From Acidobacteriota bacterium (lineage in GTDB: Bacteria > Acidobacteriota > UBA4820 > DSQY01), in the NCBI GenBank assembly GCA_021814085.1, contig JAKAJA010000014.1, forward strand, positions 1 to 14,662: a stretch of DNA of 14,662 bases, written 5' to 3'. Below are positions 7,349 to 13,865 of this stretch, piece by piece (within the stretch, counting starts at the first letter, position 1; each line of letters starts with the position of its first letter). The notes below the pieces were generated by a model, which worked only from the letters and a program-made list of their open reading frames with translations, was not told the origin of the DNA and made no database searches. A program made the position numbers and the translations under genes.

Positions 7349-7666
7349 ATGGCAGACATGACGTATCGGACGCTCAATAACCATTTGAACGAAATGCTCA
7401 AGGTCTGGCCCGAGCTCAGAATGCTTCCCGAGATGCAGGCGGTGGAAACGATCTTCCGCGAGCGGGAGGCCGGGGATTGGCTCGATGAGCATATTTCGGA
7501 CGGCGCACAGGCGGCCATCAGCATCTTCAACTCCACACTCGAAGCCATCATCAGCCACAGACTCCCGGGCCCCATCCCGCCGATTCCCTCTGCCATATGC
7601 GGCGAGCTCCCGATCAATTTCAGGGAGGGCTGGAAACCGGTAGGATTCCCTGACTTCCACTCGTGA
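7349..7666 (+). CDS. 105-residue protein, candidate substrate peptide of the adjacent radical SAM enzyme
   Basis: I do not recognise a family. Residues 1-71 look like amphipathic helices, rich in Leu/Met/Glu with Trp20 and Trp44 (MLKVWPELRML, GDWLDEHISDG). The last 34 residues change character: 7 Pro, 3 Phe, a Trp, a few Gly and the only Cys (Cys84). They contain LPGPIPPIP (72-80) and end in FPDFHS. A helical front plus a compositionally different tail is what a leader/core precursor looks like, and the radical SAM/SPASM gene starts only 37 nt later. There is no hydrophobic signal sequence. The ribosome site is excellent. Alternative roles are a partner or recognition subunit of the enzyme, or an unrelated small protein. 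The gene is well supported; the precursor role is inference. Confidence 0.72.
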   Translation: MADMTYRTLNNHLNEMLKVWPELRMLPEMQAVETIFREREAGDWLDEHISDGAQAAISIFNSTLEAIISHRLPGPIPPIPSAICGELPINFREGWKPVGFPDFHS

Positions 7667-7670
7667 CACC

Positions 7671-7695
7671 GATCCCGGGGAGGTCGATCCCGGGG
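7671..7695 (+). promoter_or_regulatory. Direct repeat and hairpin before the radical SAM start
   Basis: GATCCCGGGG occurs twice, at 7671-7680 and 7686-7695 (period 15). The two CCCGGG cores (7674-7679 and 7689-7694) can pair as a 6-bp GC stem with loop GAGGTCGAT, placing a Shine-Dalgarno-like GAGGT in the loop. The hairpin ends 8 nt before the GTG at 7704. It could limit expression of the enzyme relative to the small protein. The repeat is seen; the function is inferred. Confidence 0.45.
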
Positions 7696-7703
7696 CGAAC
7701 GGC

Positions 7704-8909
7704 GTGATCAGCAGGCTGACCCTCCTCCTTTCCGCGCGGTGCAACCTCTCGTGCTCCTACTGCTACCAGGGGGAGAGGAGGGGGCCGGAGCGGATGACAT
7801 GGGACACGGCGCGCGCCGCGCTCGACTTCTGTCTGGCGCGGCGTGCCCCGAACTTCTCCGTCGAGTTCAACGGCGGAGAACCCCTCCTCGAGCCGGACCT
7901 TCTTCGGCGGTGCATCGAGCACGTGGAAGCCCGCCGCGGGGAGTCTGCCGTCCGGTTCTTTCTCACTACCAACGGCACCCTCATCACCCATGAGATGCTG
8001 GAGTTCCTCGTCGCCCACGACGTGGGACTGCAGATCAGCCTGGACGGCGTGCCCAAAGCTCAGGGGCATCGAGGCGATTGGACGTCGGAACGGCTCGACC
8101 GGGTCCTTGAAGAACTGGCCCGATCTCATCTTGGTTACGCGCGACGCCGCTTGAGAATACAGGCCGGCCTCATGCCCTCGACCCTCCATACCATGGCCGA
8201 CTCGGGCAGGTACTTCCTCGATTCGGAGGTGCCGGAGGTCCTGTTCTACACCGTTTTGGGCCAGGATGACGCCTGGACGCTCGAAGATGAAGAAGCCTTG
8301 GAATTTCAGGTGGGGCGCCTCCTTGAGGACGGCATCAACCATTGGAACAGGACGGCGGAAGTCCCAATCATGTTTCTTCGTGAGGTGCAGGAACGCGTCC
8401 AGGGTGGCCCGGGAGAAGGCCCTTTCTGTGGGGCGGGATCGGGTTCAGGATTCTTCGTGGACACTTCCGGGCGGGCATGGACCTGCCTGATGTTCGCCTC
8501 TTCCCTTCAGCCCTTGTCGCCACTCGCTCGGGAGGCCGAACCAGCGCTGGATCTCGGAGAGGTCCGAGAGCCCGCATTAAAAGACCGGTTGGCGGGTGTG
8601 CCTTCACTCCTTTCCCGTCTCCGCCTCTTCACACATCGCAGAGACAAGTACTCCAGCTTCAGCAGGTGCCGGGATTGCGAATTCCTTCCGGCCTGCTCCC
8701 TCTGCCCTGCCGCCATCAGTCACACCCCGGGCAACAGAGACCCCGACAAGGTGCCCGACTTCTTCTGCGCCTTCACTCGTGCCACCGGGAAGGCGCGCCG
8801 GGAATTCCGCAGGAGAACGGCAGATTCAGAGACCGCACGGCGGTTGGAGAAGGCCCGAGCGGCCCTGGAGCGGCTGAAGGACGTCGTTCAAGATAGTCTC
8901 AACAACTGA
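7704..8909 (+). CDS. Radical SAM/SPASM-domain enzyme, probable peptide maturase, 401 residues
   Basis: Radical SAM enzymes cleave S-adenosylmethionine at a 4Fe-4S cluster to make a radical; SPASM members mostly modify peptides. The cluster motif CX3CX2C is Cys13, Cys17, Cys20 in ARCNLSCSYCY. FNGGEPLL (about 54-61) is the SAM-binding GGE motif, and FFLTTNGTL and QISLDGV follow at normal spacing. The C-terminus is a full SPASM domain: CX13GX4C (Cys242, Cys261), then CX2CX5CX2C (Cys322, 325, 331, 334), then Cys355, enough for two auxiliary 4Fe-4S clusters. The enzyme begins directly with the radical SAM barrel, so no N-terminal PqqD-like recognition domain is fused. A basic helical tail (about 360-401) ends it. 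The GTG start lacks a strong ribosome site (GGGG at 7692-7695), and no better start exists in frame. Its neighbour, 37 nt upstream, is the likely substrate. Anaerobic sulfatase maturation is an alternative, but no sulfatase is near. Confidence 0.92.
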   Translation: MISRLTLLLSARCNLSCSYCYQGERRGPERMTWDTARAALDFCLARRAPNFSVEFNGGEPLLEPDLLRRCIEHVEARRGESAVRFFLTTNGTLITHEMLEFLVAHDVGLQISLDGVPKAQGHRGDWTSERLDRVLEELARSHLGYARRRLRIQAGLMPSTLHTMADSGRYFLDSEVPEVLFYTVLGQDDAWTLEDEEALEFQVGRLLEDGINHWNRTAEVPIMFLREVQERVQGGPGEGPFCGAGSGSGFFVDTSGRAWTCLMFASSLQPLSPLAREAEPALDLGEVREPALKDRLAGVPSLLSRLRLFTHRRDKYSSFSRCRDCEFLPACSLCPAAISHTPGNRDPDKVPDFFCAFTRATGKARREFRRRTADSETARRLEKARAALERLKDVVQDSLNN

Positions 8910-8931
8910 CATTCGGTCCCATGGAATGAAA

Positions 8932-8956
8932 AACGGCGGCCTTCTCAGCCGCCGTT
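8932..8956. terminator. Bidirectional terminator between the radical SAM gene and ribBA
   Basis: AACGGCGGC (8932-8940) pairs with GCCGCCGTT (8948-8956) around loop CTTCTCA, a 9-bp stem. It lies 22 nt after the radical SAM stop and 24 nt after the ribBA stop on the other strand. In the minus direction the stem runs straight into a run of T; in the plus direction the tail is TTCTTG. It probably ends both converging transcripts. Confidence 0.85.
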
Positions 8957-8980
8957 CTTGTGATCAAAAGGACGCAGGTT

Positions 8981-10183
8981 TCAAACCTTCTTGAGCGTGT
9001 GCCCCATCTTGTCTTTCTTGGTTTTGAGGTAGGCTCGGTTCTTGTCGTTGGGGGCGATCTCGAGGGCCACCTGGTCCACGATCTCGAGGCCGAACCCGGA
9101 GAGGGCGTGGAGCTTCTTGGGGTTGTTGGTGAGGAGGCGGATGCGGTGCAGGCCGATGTCGTGGAGGATCTGGGCCCCGATGCCGTAGTCCCGCTCGTCC
9201 GCCGCGAAGCCAAGGGCCTCGTTGGCCTCCACCGTATCCATTCCCTGGTCCTGGAGTTCGTAGGCTTTGAGCTTGTTGAGGAGGCCGATGCCGCGGCCCT
9301 CCTGGCGGAGATAGACGATGGCCCCGCGGCCCTCCTTGGCGATGGCCGACATGGCGGCCTCCAGCTGGGCGCCGCAGTCGCACCTGAGGCTCAGGAGGGC
9401 GTCGCCCGTGAGGCACTCGGAGTGCATGCGCACGAAGATCGCGTCCGAGGGCTTCCAGTCGCCCATGGTGAGGGCCAGGTGGGTCTTCTCGCTGAGGATG
9501 CTCTCGTAGGCGATGACGCGGAACTCGCCGTAGGGGGTGGGCATCTTGGGCTGGGCCATGCGCTTCACGAGAGACTCGCGGCGCAGGCGGTACTGGATGA
9601 GTTCGGCGATGGTCACGATGTTGACGTCGTATTCTTTTGAAAACTCCAACAGGTCGGGCATGCGCGCCATGGCGCCGTCGTCCTTCATGACCTCGCAGAT
9701 GACCCCCGCGGGATAGAGCCCCGCGAGGCGGGCCATGTCGATGGCCGCCTCCGTCTGTCCCGGCCTTCGAAGGACGCCCCCGTCCTTGGCGCGGAGGGGG
9801 AAGATGTGGCCGGGGCGGGCCAGGTCCGAGGGCTTGGTGTCTGGGTCGATGGCCGTGAGGATCGTGGCCGCCCGGTCGTAGGCCGAGATGCCGGTGGTGG
9901 TCCTGTGCTTGGCCTCGATGGACACGGTGAAGGCCGTCTGGAAGGCGCTCGTGTTGTCCTGCACCATCATGGGGATCTGGAGGTGGTCCAGGCGCTCCCC
10001 CGTCATGGAGAGGCAGATGAGCCCCCGCCCCTTGGTGGCCATGAACGTGATGGCCTCGGGGGTGGTCTTCTCGGCGGGGATGTACAGGTCGCCTTCGTTC
10101 TCTCGGTCCTCGTCGTCGCAGATGATGAGCATTCTGCCCTGTTTGATCTCTTCCAGGGCCTGCTCGATGGAGATGACAGGCAT
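8981..10183 (-). CDS. ribBA: RibBA, 3,4-dihydroxy-2-butanone-4-phosphate synthase / GTP cyclohydrolase II, 400 residues
   Basis: This bifunctional cytoplasmic enzyme starts both branches of riboflavin synthesis. RibB converts ribulose 5-phosphate to 3,4-dihydroxy-2-butanone 4-phosphate; RibA opens GTP to a diaminopyrimidine. The RibB half (1 to about 200) shows DDEDRENEGDL (about 23-33) and ARLAGLYPAGVICEVM. The usual RxGHTEA motif reads RPGQTEA, with Gln143 (codon 9755-9757) where a metal-binding His is normal. The RibA half (about 205-400) is complete: zinc ligands Cys257, Cys268, Cys270 (HSECLTGD, RCDCG) and YLRQEGRGIGL. Its ATG directly abuts the ribE stop (TAAATG) with an AAGGGG ribosome site, so the two are translationally coupled. 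It is the last gene of the operon. RibA activity is very likely; RibB activity depends on what the His-to-Gln change means. Length is normal for the family. Confidence 0.96.
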   Translation of the reverse strand: MPVISIEQALEEIKQGRMLIICDDEDRENEGDLYIPAEKTTPEAITFMATKGRGLICLSMTGERLDHLQIPMMVQDNTSAFQTAFTVSIEAKHRTTTGISAYDRAATILTAIDPDTKPSDLARPGHIFPLRAKDGGVLRRPGQTEAAIDMARLAGLYPAGVICEVMKDDGAMARMPDLLEFSKEYDVNIVTIAELIQYRLRRESLVKRMAQPKMPTPYGEFRVIAYESILSEKTHLALTMGDWKPSDAIFVRMHSECLTGDALLSLRCDCGAQLEAAMSAIAKEGRGAIVYLRQEGRGIGLLNKLKAYELQDQGMDTVEANEALGFAADERDYGIGAQILHDIGLHRIRLLTNNPKKLHALSGFGLEIVDQVALEIAPNDKNRAYLKTKKDKMGHTLKKV

Positions 10184-10822
10184 TTAGAACCCCTTGTCTA
10201 TGAGTTGCTCCAAAGTTAAACCGCCGGGCGTGCCCCGGCGCTTGAGGTAGGTCAGAACATAGCGTCCCAGCAAGTCCAATTCCACATTGACCCGCGTTCC
10301 CGGACGCCAGGATCGCAGGGTCGTTCCGTCGAGGGTGGAAGGAATGACGGCCACCTCCAGCCGGTGCCCGGAAAGGGCCGACACCGTGAGGCTCACCCCC
10401 GCCAGGGCGATGGAGCCCTTGGGGATGATTCCCTCCTCCAGCCCCTTGGGCAGTTCCACGGCGAGAACCCACCCGTCGCCCACGGGAGACAGGCTTTCGA
10501 CGACACCCACCCCCTCCACGTGCCCCTGCACGAGGTGCCCGCCGAGGCGGTCGCTGAGCCGGAGGGCGGGCTCGAGGTTTACGGCGGCGCCGGCCCGGAG
10601 GTCTCCGAGGGTCGTGCGATCGAGAGTCTCCGCGCTCATGAAGGCGGAGAACCCATCCTTCGATGCGCTCTCCACCGTGAGACACGCCCCGTCCACGGCG
10701 ATGCTGTCCCCGTGGACGGCGTCCGCCACGACGTCAGGACATGTCACGGAGATGAAGCCTTCGCGGCCTCGCCTCTGCAGCTCCGCCACACGGCCGATTT
10801 CGCGGATCAGCCCCGTGAACAT
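10184..10822 (-). CDS. ribE: Riboflavin synthase, alpha chain, 212 residues
   Basis: Riboflavin synthase dismutates two molecules of 6,7-dimethyl-8-ribityllumazine to riboflavin, the last step of the pathway, as a cytoplasmic trimer. The sequence shows the characteristic start MFTGLIREIG and two homologous lumazine-binding halves (about 1-97 and 98-195). Family motifs are VDGACLTV, LSDRLGGHLVQGHVEG and, in the second half, SIALAGVSLTV and NVELDLLGRY. Length is normal (about 200-220). ATG at 10822 has GGAGG 5 nt upstream. The frame is open far upstream, but that is ribD in another frame. Its start overlaps the ribD stop by 16 bp and its stop touches the ribBA start. This gene is called ribE in Bacillus-style and ribC in some E. 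coli naming. Confidence 0.96.
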   Translation of the reverse strand: MFTGLIREIGRVAELQRRGREGFISVTCPDVVADAVHGDSIAVDGACLTVESASKDGFSAFMSAETLDRTTLGDLRAGAAVNLEPALRLSDRLGGHLVQGHVEGVGVVESLSPVGDGWVLAVELPKGLEEGIIPKGSIALAGVSLTVSALSGHRLEVAVIPSTLDGTTLRSWRPGTRVNVELDLLGRYVLTYLKRRGTPGGLTLEQLIDKGF

Positions 10823-11919
10823 GGCGCCTCCAGGTCGGCCGTGACGATCCAGTCGCCACCCGCCTGCTCCCATCGCGGGTTTTCCAGCACCCTCGCGCCG
10901 CCCTGCATGCGCACGGGGCCCTCGATGGCTGCGGGGCCGATCCCCGTACCCGCGAGGAGCGGGGCGATGTGAACCGACACCCGATCCACCAGGTCTTCTC
11001 CGAAGAAAGAGGCGGAGAGACGACCCACGGCCTCCACGAAAAGGCCCATCACGCCGCGGTCGTGGAGGACCGACAGGAGGTTCCGGAGGGGAAAGCGGCC
11101 CCCGTCGTCCGTGGCCAGCTCCACCACCGACACGCCCGGCCTCCCGTCGAATTCGGGGATGGGCGAGCCGGCTGGCCGGACGACCCAGACATCGCCGCCC
11201 TGAGGGCACGTGCCAAACACCCGCTCCCCGCCGGTGAGCATGCGCCGGTTGTCGAGGAGGATGCGGAGGAGCGGCTTGGGACGCCCGTCGAGCCTGACGG
11301 TGAGGAGGGGATCGTCGGCCGCGACCGTGGCGCCGCTCACGAGGATGGCATCGGCCAGGAACCTGTCCTCGTGTACCTTCAGCCTGGCCTTGGGCCCCGT
11401 GATGTAGCCCCCGTGCGTGAGGACGACCCGGCCGTCGAGTGTCTGCGCCCATTTCATGTGGACGTGGGGACGGCCCAGGCCGTGGAACGTGTGGTAGGCG
11501 GGGTCCACCCTGCGCCCCTCCTCCTCCATCAAACCCACGCTCACGAGGACGCCCGAGGCCTCCAGCTCTCTGATGCCAGCCCCGTTCACCCTCGGGTTGG
11601 GGTCTCGCACGCAGGCGGCGATCCGGGAGATCCCGGAAGCCAGGAGGGCGGCCGTGCAGGGGCCCGTCCGGCCCGTCGTGCAACAGGGCTCGAGGGTGAC
11701 GTAGAGGTCCGCTCCCCTGGCGAGGGAACCGGCCTCGCCCAGGGCCACGATTTCCGCGTGCGGATGCCCGGGTCCTTCATGGAACCCGCGGCCCACGATC
11801 CGGTCGGCCTTTACCACCACGGCACCGACGCTGGGATTGGGATGGGTCCGCCCGGCCCCCTTGAGGGCCTCCTCGATGGCCGCCAGCATGTAGGCGCTCT
11901 CCGGAGTCCATGTGGCCAT
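10807..11919 (-). CDS. ribD: RibD, pyrimidine deaminase / 5-amino-6-(5-phosphoribosylamino)uracil reductase, 370 residues
   Basis: RibD performs steps 2 and 3 of the GTP branch of riboflavin synthesis: zinc-dependent deamination, then NADPH reduction. The deaminase half (1 to about 145) has zinc ligands His54 in HAE, Cys79 in EPCC and Cys88 in GPC, with Glu56 as proton shuttle. The residues between the two Cys read CTTGRTG where most members have a His-containing SHxGRTP. The reductase half (about 150-370) shows KWAQTLDGR, ITGPKAR, GATVAADDPLLTVR and LVDRVSVHIAPLLAG. The usual VE(G/A)GPTL motif reads VEAVGRL (295-301), so the NADPH-binding turn has diverged. Start ATG 11919 has GAGG 9 nt upstream; the frame stays open further upstream, but that is inside ftsY. 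It starts 11 nt after ftsY ends and overlaps ribE by 16 bp. Function is very likely retained. Confidence 0.95.
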   Translation of the reverse strand: MATWTPESAYMLAAIEEALKGAGRTHPNPSVGAVVVKADRIVGRGFHEGPGHPHAEIVALGEAGSLARGADLYVTLEPCCTTGRTGPCTAALLASGISRIAACVRDPNPRVNGAGIRELEASGVLVSVGLMEEEGRRVDPAYHTFHGLGRPHVHMKWAQTLDGRVVLTHGGYITGPKARLKVHEDRFLADAILVSGATVAADDPLLTVRLDGRPKPLLRILLDNRRMLTGGERVFGTCPQGGDVWVVRPAGSPIPEFDGRPGVSVVELATDDGGRFPLRNLLSVLHDRGVMGLFVEAVGRLSASFFGEDLVDRVSVHIAPLLAGTGIGPAAIEGPVRMQGGARVLENPRWEQAGGDWIVTADLEAPCSRG

Positions 11920-11930
11920 TCTCTGATCCC

Positions 11931-12821
11931 TCAGGACAGCAGGCCGTCTACGTATTCGGCCGGGTCGAAGGGGACCAGGTCGTCCACCTTCTCGCCGACA
12001 CCCACGTAGCGGATGGGCACGTGCAGCTCGGCCGCAACCGAAAGGGCGATTCCACCCTTGGCCGTCCCGTCGAGTTTGGTGAGGATGAGGTCCGTGAGGG
12101 GCACCTTCTCGGTGAAGAGGCGGGCCTGGCTGAGACCGTTCTGCCCGGTGGTGGCATCGAGGACGAGGGTGACCTGGTGCGGGGCCCCGGGGAGGGCCCG
12201 GCTCACCACGCGGTGGACCTTGCTCAGTTCCTCCATCAGGTTGTGCTTGACCTGCAGGCGGCCGGCCGTATCGATGAGGACGAAGTCCAGGTCCCTGGAC
12301 GCGGCGGATTGGACCGCGTCGAAGGCCACGGCGGCGGGGTCGGCTCCCGCCGCCTGGCGGATGACCTCGCACCCGGATCGTTCACCCCAGACCTGGAGCT
12401 GCTCCACCGCCGCGGCCCTGAAGGTGTCCCCCGCCGCGAGCAGGCCCTTCTGGCCGCGCGCCGTGCGCTGGGCCGCGAGCTTGCCGATGGAGGTCGTCTT
12501 GCCCGTGCCGTTGACGCCCACCAGGAGGTGCACCCAGGGGCGAGGCGGGGGCCCCTCCGCCGGGGGCGCCGGGGGCCAGAGGGCCATCATCCTCTCCCGG
12601 AGGGCCTTCGATAGTCCCGCGCCCGTGGCTCTGGCCTCCCTGGGCAGGTGGTCCAGGAGCGCCTGAATGGTTGGGACTCCCACGTCCGCCGCCAGGAGGG
12701 CCTCCTCCAGGGATTCGAGGGTCCTGTCATCCGCCTCCGATGAGGAGGAGAAAATGCCCGAGACCCTTTCCACGAGGGCCTCGCGGGTCTTGCGGAGGCT
12801 GTCCCGGATCTTGCCGAACAT
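11931..12821 (-). CDS. ftsY: FtsY, signal recognition particle receptor GTPase, 296 residues
   Basis: FtsY docks ribosome-SRP complexes at the membrane and, together with the SRP GTPase Ffh, hands nascent membrane proteins to the SecYEG channel. The protein has an N domain (1 to about 85, helical) and a G domain: GVNGTGKTT (102-110), DTFRAAAVEQL (132-142), DTAGR (184-188), TKLDGTAKGG (248-257) and the closing GVGEKVDDLVPF (274-285). The acidic A domain of E. coli FtsY is absent, as in many bacteria. A Pro-rich linker (83-95) joins N and G. ATG 12821 was chosen because MFGKIRDSL is a typical N-domain start and its ATG overlaps the TPR gene stop in TGATG, with a G-run just upstream. It is translationally coupled to the TPR gene and followed 11 nt later by ribD. 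Confidence 0.96.
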   Translation of the reverse strand: MFGKIRDSLRKTREALVERVSGIFSSSSEADDRTLESLEEALLAADVGVPTIQALLDHLPREARATGAGLSKALRERMMALWPPAPPAEGPPPRPWVHLLVGVNGTGKTTSIGKLAAQRTARGQKGLLAAGDTFRAAAVEQLQVWGERSGCEVIRQAAGADPAAVAFDAVQSAASRDLDFVLIDTAGRLQVKHNLMEELSKVHRVVSRALPGAPHQVTLVLDATTGQNGLSQARLFTEKVPLTDLILTKLDGTAKGGIALSVAAELHVPIRYVGVGEKVDDLVPFDPAEYVDGLLS

Positions 12822-13687
12822 CAACCCCCCCCGAGCTGGGCCAAGAGTCCCTTGGCCTTCTGTCCCCACTGGCTTTCGGGGGCGATCTTCAGCACCTGCA
12901 TGAGGGCGTTCCGTGCCTGAGGGTAGAGTTTGCCCTTCATGAGAGCCTCGCCGTAGTTGCAGTAGATCTCCGCCCCGTCGGACTGCGTGGCGCTATAGTC
13001 CTGGGAGAGGATCTCCAAGGCCTTCTTGAAGTAGGTCGCGGCGTCGCCCCAGTCGCCCTTTATCCCGTCCAGGATCCCGAGCTTGTTGTAGGCCTTGTAG
13101 TAGGTGGGGTTTTCCTCGACGACCTTGATGAACACGGCCTCGGCGTCCAGGAGCTTTTGCTGGGCCATGTAGATTATGCCCATGTTGTAGTAGGACTCGA
13201 AGCGGCTGAAGGCACCCTGTGAGTTCACGACTTCCCTGAACTTTTCCAGGGCCTGGTCGTTCTGGCCCAGTTCCTTGTAGCACACGCCCATGGCGTTGAG
13301 CACGGCGAGCTTGTTATCCTGCGTCCCGGGGCCCTGATTCAGGGCGCTCTGGAAGTAGGCCAGGGCGTCCTGGAAGCGGCTCTCGGAGAGGAAGATGAGC
13401 CCCTCCGTGTAGGAGTACTTGGCGTCCGGCTTCAGCTTGATGGCCAGCTGGATGTAGTGGTGGGCCGCCTCCATGTTCTGCTGGCCCGCGAATTCCAGGG
13501 CCATGTTGTATGCCACTTCCGAGTTCTTGATGGTCTCGTCTCCGGGCAGCTGGCCGGGTGTCTTGGACTTGGCGGCGGGCGAGGAGTTCTTGCCACCCGG
13601 CGCGCCGGGGATCTTCTGCTGGGTGGAAGCGCAGGCCCCCGCCAGTGCCATGGCGATGAGGGCGAGAGGAAGGGCGATACGTCTCAT
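12821..13687 (-). CDS. TPR-repeat lipoprotein, 288 residues
   Basis: TPR proteins are scaffolds for protein complexes. The N-terminus is a lipoprotein signal (MRRIALPLAL, then LAGAC with Cys19 as lipid site), so it sits on the periplasmic face of a membrane, probably the outer membrane. After a Gly/Ser/Lys/Pro linker (about 25-55) come five or six TPR units of 34-38 residues. Examples are NMALEFAGQQNMEAAHHYIQ, GLIFLSESRFQDALAYFQSA, YNMGIIYMAQQKLLDAEAVF and YNKLGILDGIKGDWGDAATY. The overall plan resembles PilF/PilW-type pilotin lipoproteins, but I cannot assign that role. I chose ATG 13687 over the GTG at 13696, which lies over the GGGAGGT ribosome site. It is the first gene of the ftsY-rib operon, and its stop overlaps the ftsY start (TGATG). 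Confidence 0.88.
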   Translation of the reverse strand: MRRIALPLALIAMALAGACASTQQKIPGAPGGKNSSPAAKSKTPGQLPGDETIKNSEVAYNMALEFAGQQNMEAAHHYIQLAIKLKPDAKYSYTEGLIFLSESRFQDALAYFQSALNQGPGTQDNKLAVLNAMGVCYKELGQNDQALEKFREVVNSQGAFSRFESYYNMGIIYMAQQKLLDAEAVFIKVVEENPTYYKAYNKLGILDGIKGDWGDAATYFKKALEILSQDYSATQSDGAEIYCNYGEALMKGKLYPQARNALMQVLKIAPESQWGQKAKGLLAQLGGG

Positions 13688-13694
13688 TGGGGCC

Positions 13695-13701
13695 ACCTCC
13701 C
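13695..13701 (-). promoter_or_regulatory. Ribosome binding site that fixes the TPR gene start
   Basis: GGGAGGT (minus strand) lies 7 nt before the ATG at 13687. The upstream in-frame GTG (13694-13696) overlaps this site and so cannot use it, which decides the start. A 6-bp hairpin (GCTCGG-TAC-CCGAGC, 13713-13727) lies upstream in the leader. Confidence 0.75.
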
Positions 13702-13738
13702 GGGGCGACGCGGCTCGGTACCCGAGCGGCGCATCGCT

Positions 13739-13747
13739 AGTGTAGCA
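13739..13747 (-). promoter_or_regulatory. Extended -10 promoter of the TPR-ftsY-rib operon
   Basis: On the minus strand TGCTACACT (13739-13747) is an extended -10: TG, one base, then TACACT (4 of 6). No good -35 is present 17 nt upstream, as is usual for extended -10 promoters. Transcription would start near 13732, about 45 nt before the ATG. Confidence 0.5.
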
Positions 13748-13800
13748 TGGAACGGCGGGTGCGCGGGGGAGGGCCCGCCTGTTGGACGAGCCCGGCGCAC

Positions 13801-13829
13801 TTGACCGGAGGGGGGGCTTGGGGTATTAT
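13801..13829 (+). promoter_or_regulatory. Strong promoter of secG and tRNA-Leu
   Basis: TTGACC (13801-13806) and TATTAT (13824-13829) each match the sigma-70 consensus at 5 of 6 positions with a 17-nt spacer, the best promoter in the window. Transcription starts near 13836, about 30 nt before the secG ATG, and should read through the tRNA gene. Confidence 0.8.
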
Positions 13830-13865
13830 TTCCCGGCGCCCTGATAGAGCGCGTGGAGGTCCTTT

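Noticed and set aside
5282..7744. A very long minus-strand open frame opposite the kinase gene
   Set aside because: It mirrors the kinase/propeller codons; its translation is Arg/Pro/Gly-rich without domains, as expected for antisense of high-GC DNA.
7704..8909. Anaerobic sulfatase-maturating enzyme
   Set aside because: The SPASM architecture is shared, but no sulfatase gene is nearby and a small dedicated gene precedes the enzyme; not excluded, only less likely.
13688..13800. FMN riboswitch before the operon with rib genes
   Set aside because: The leader is only about 45 nt and shows just a 6-bp hairpin; the conserved multi-helix RFN element needs over 100 nt and is not visible here or before ribD.
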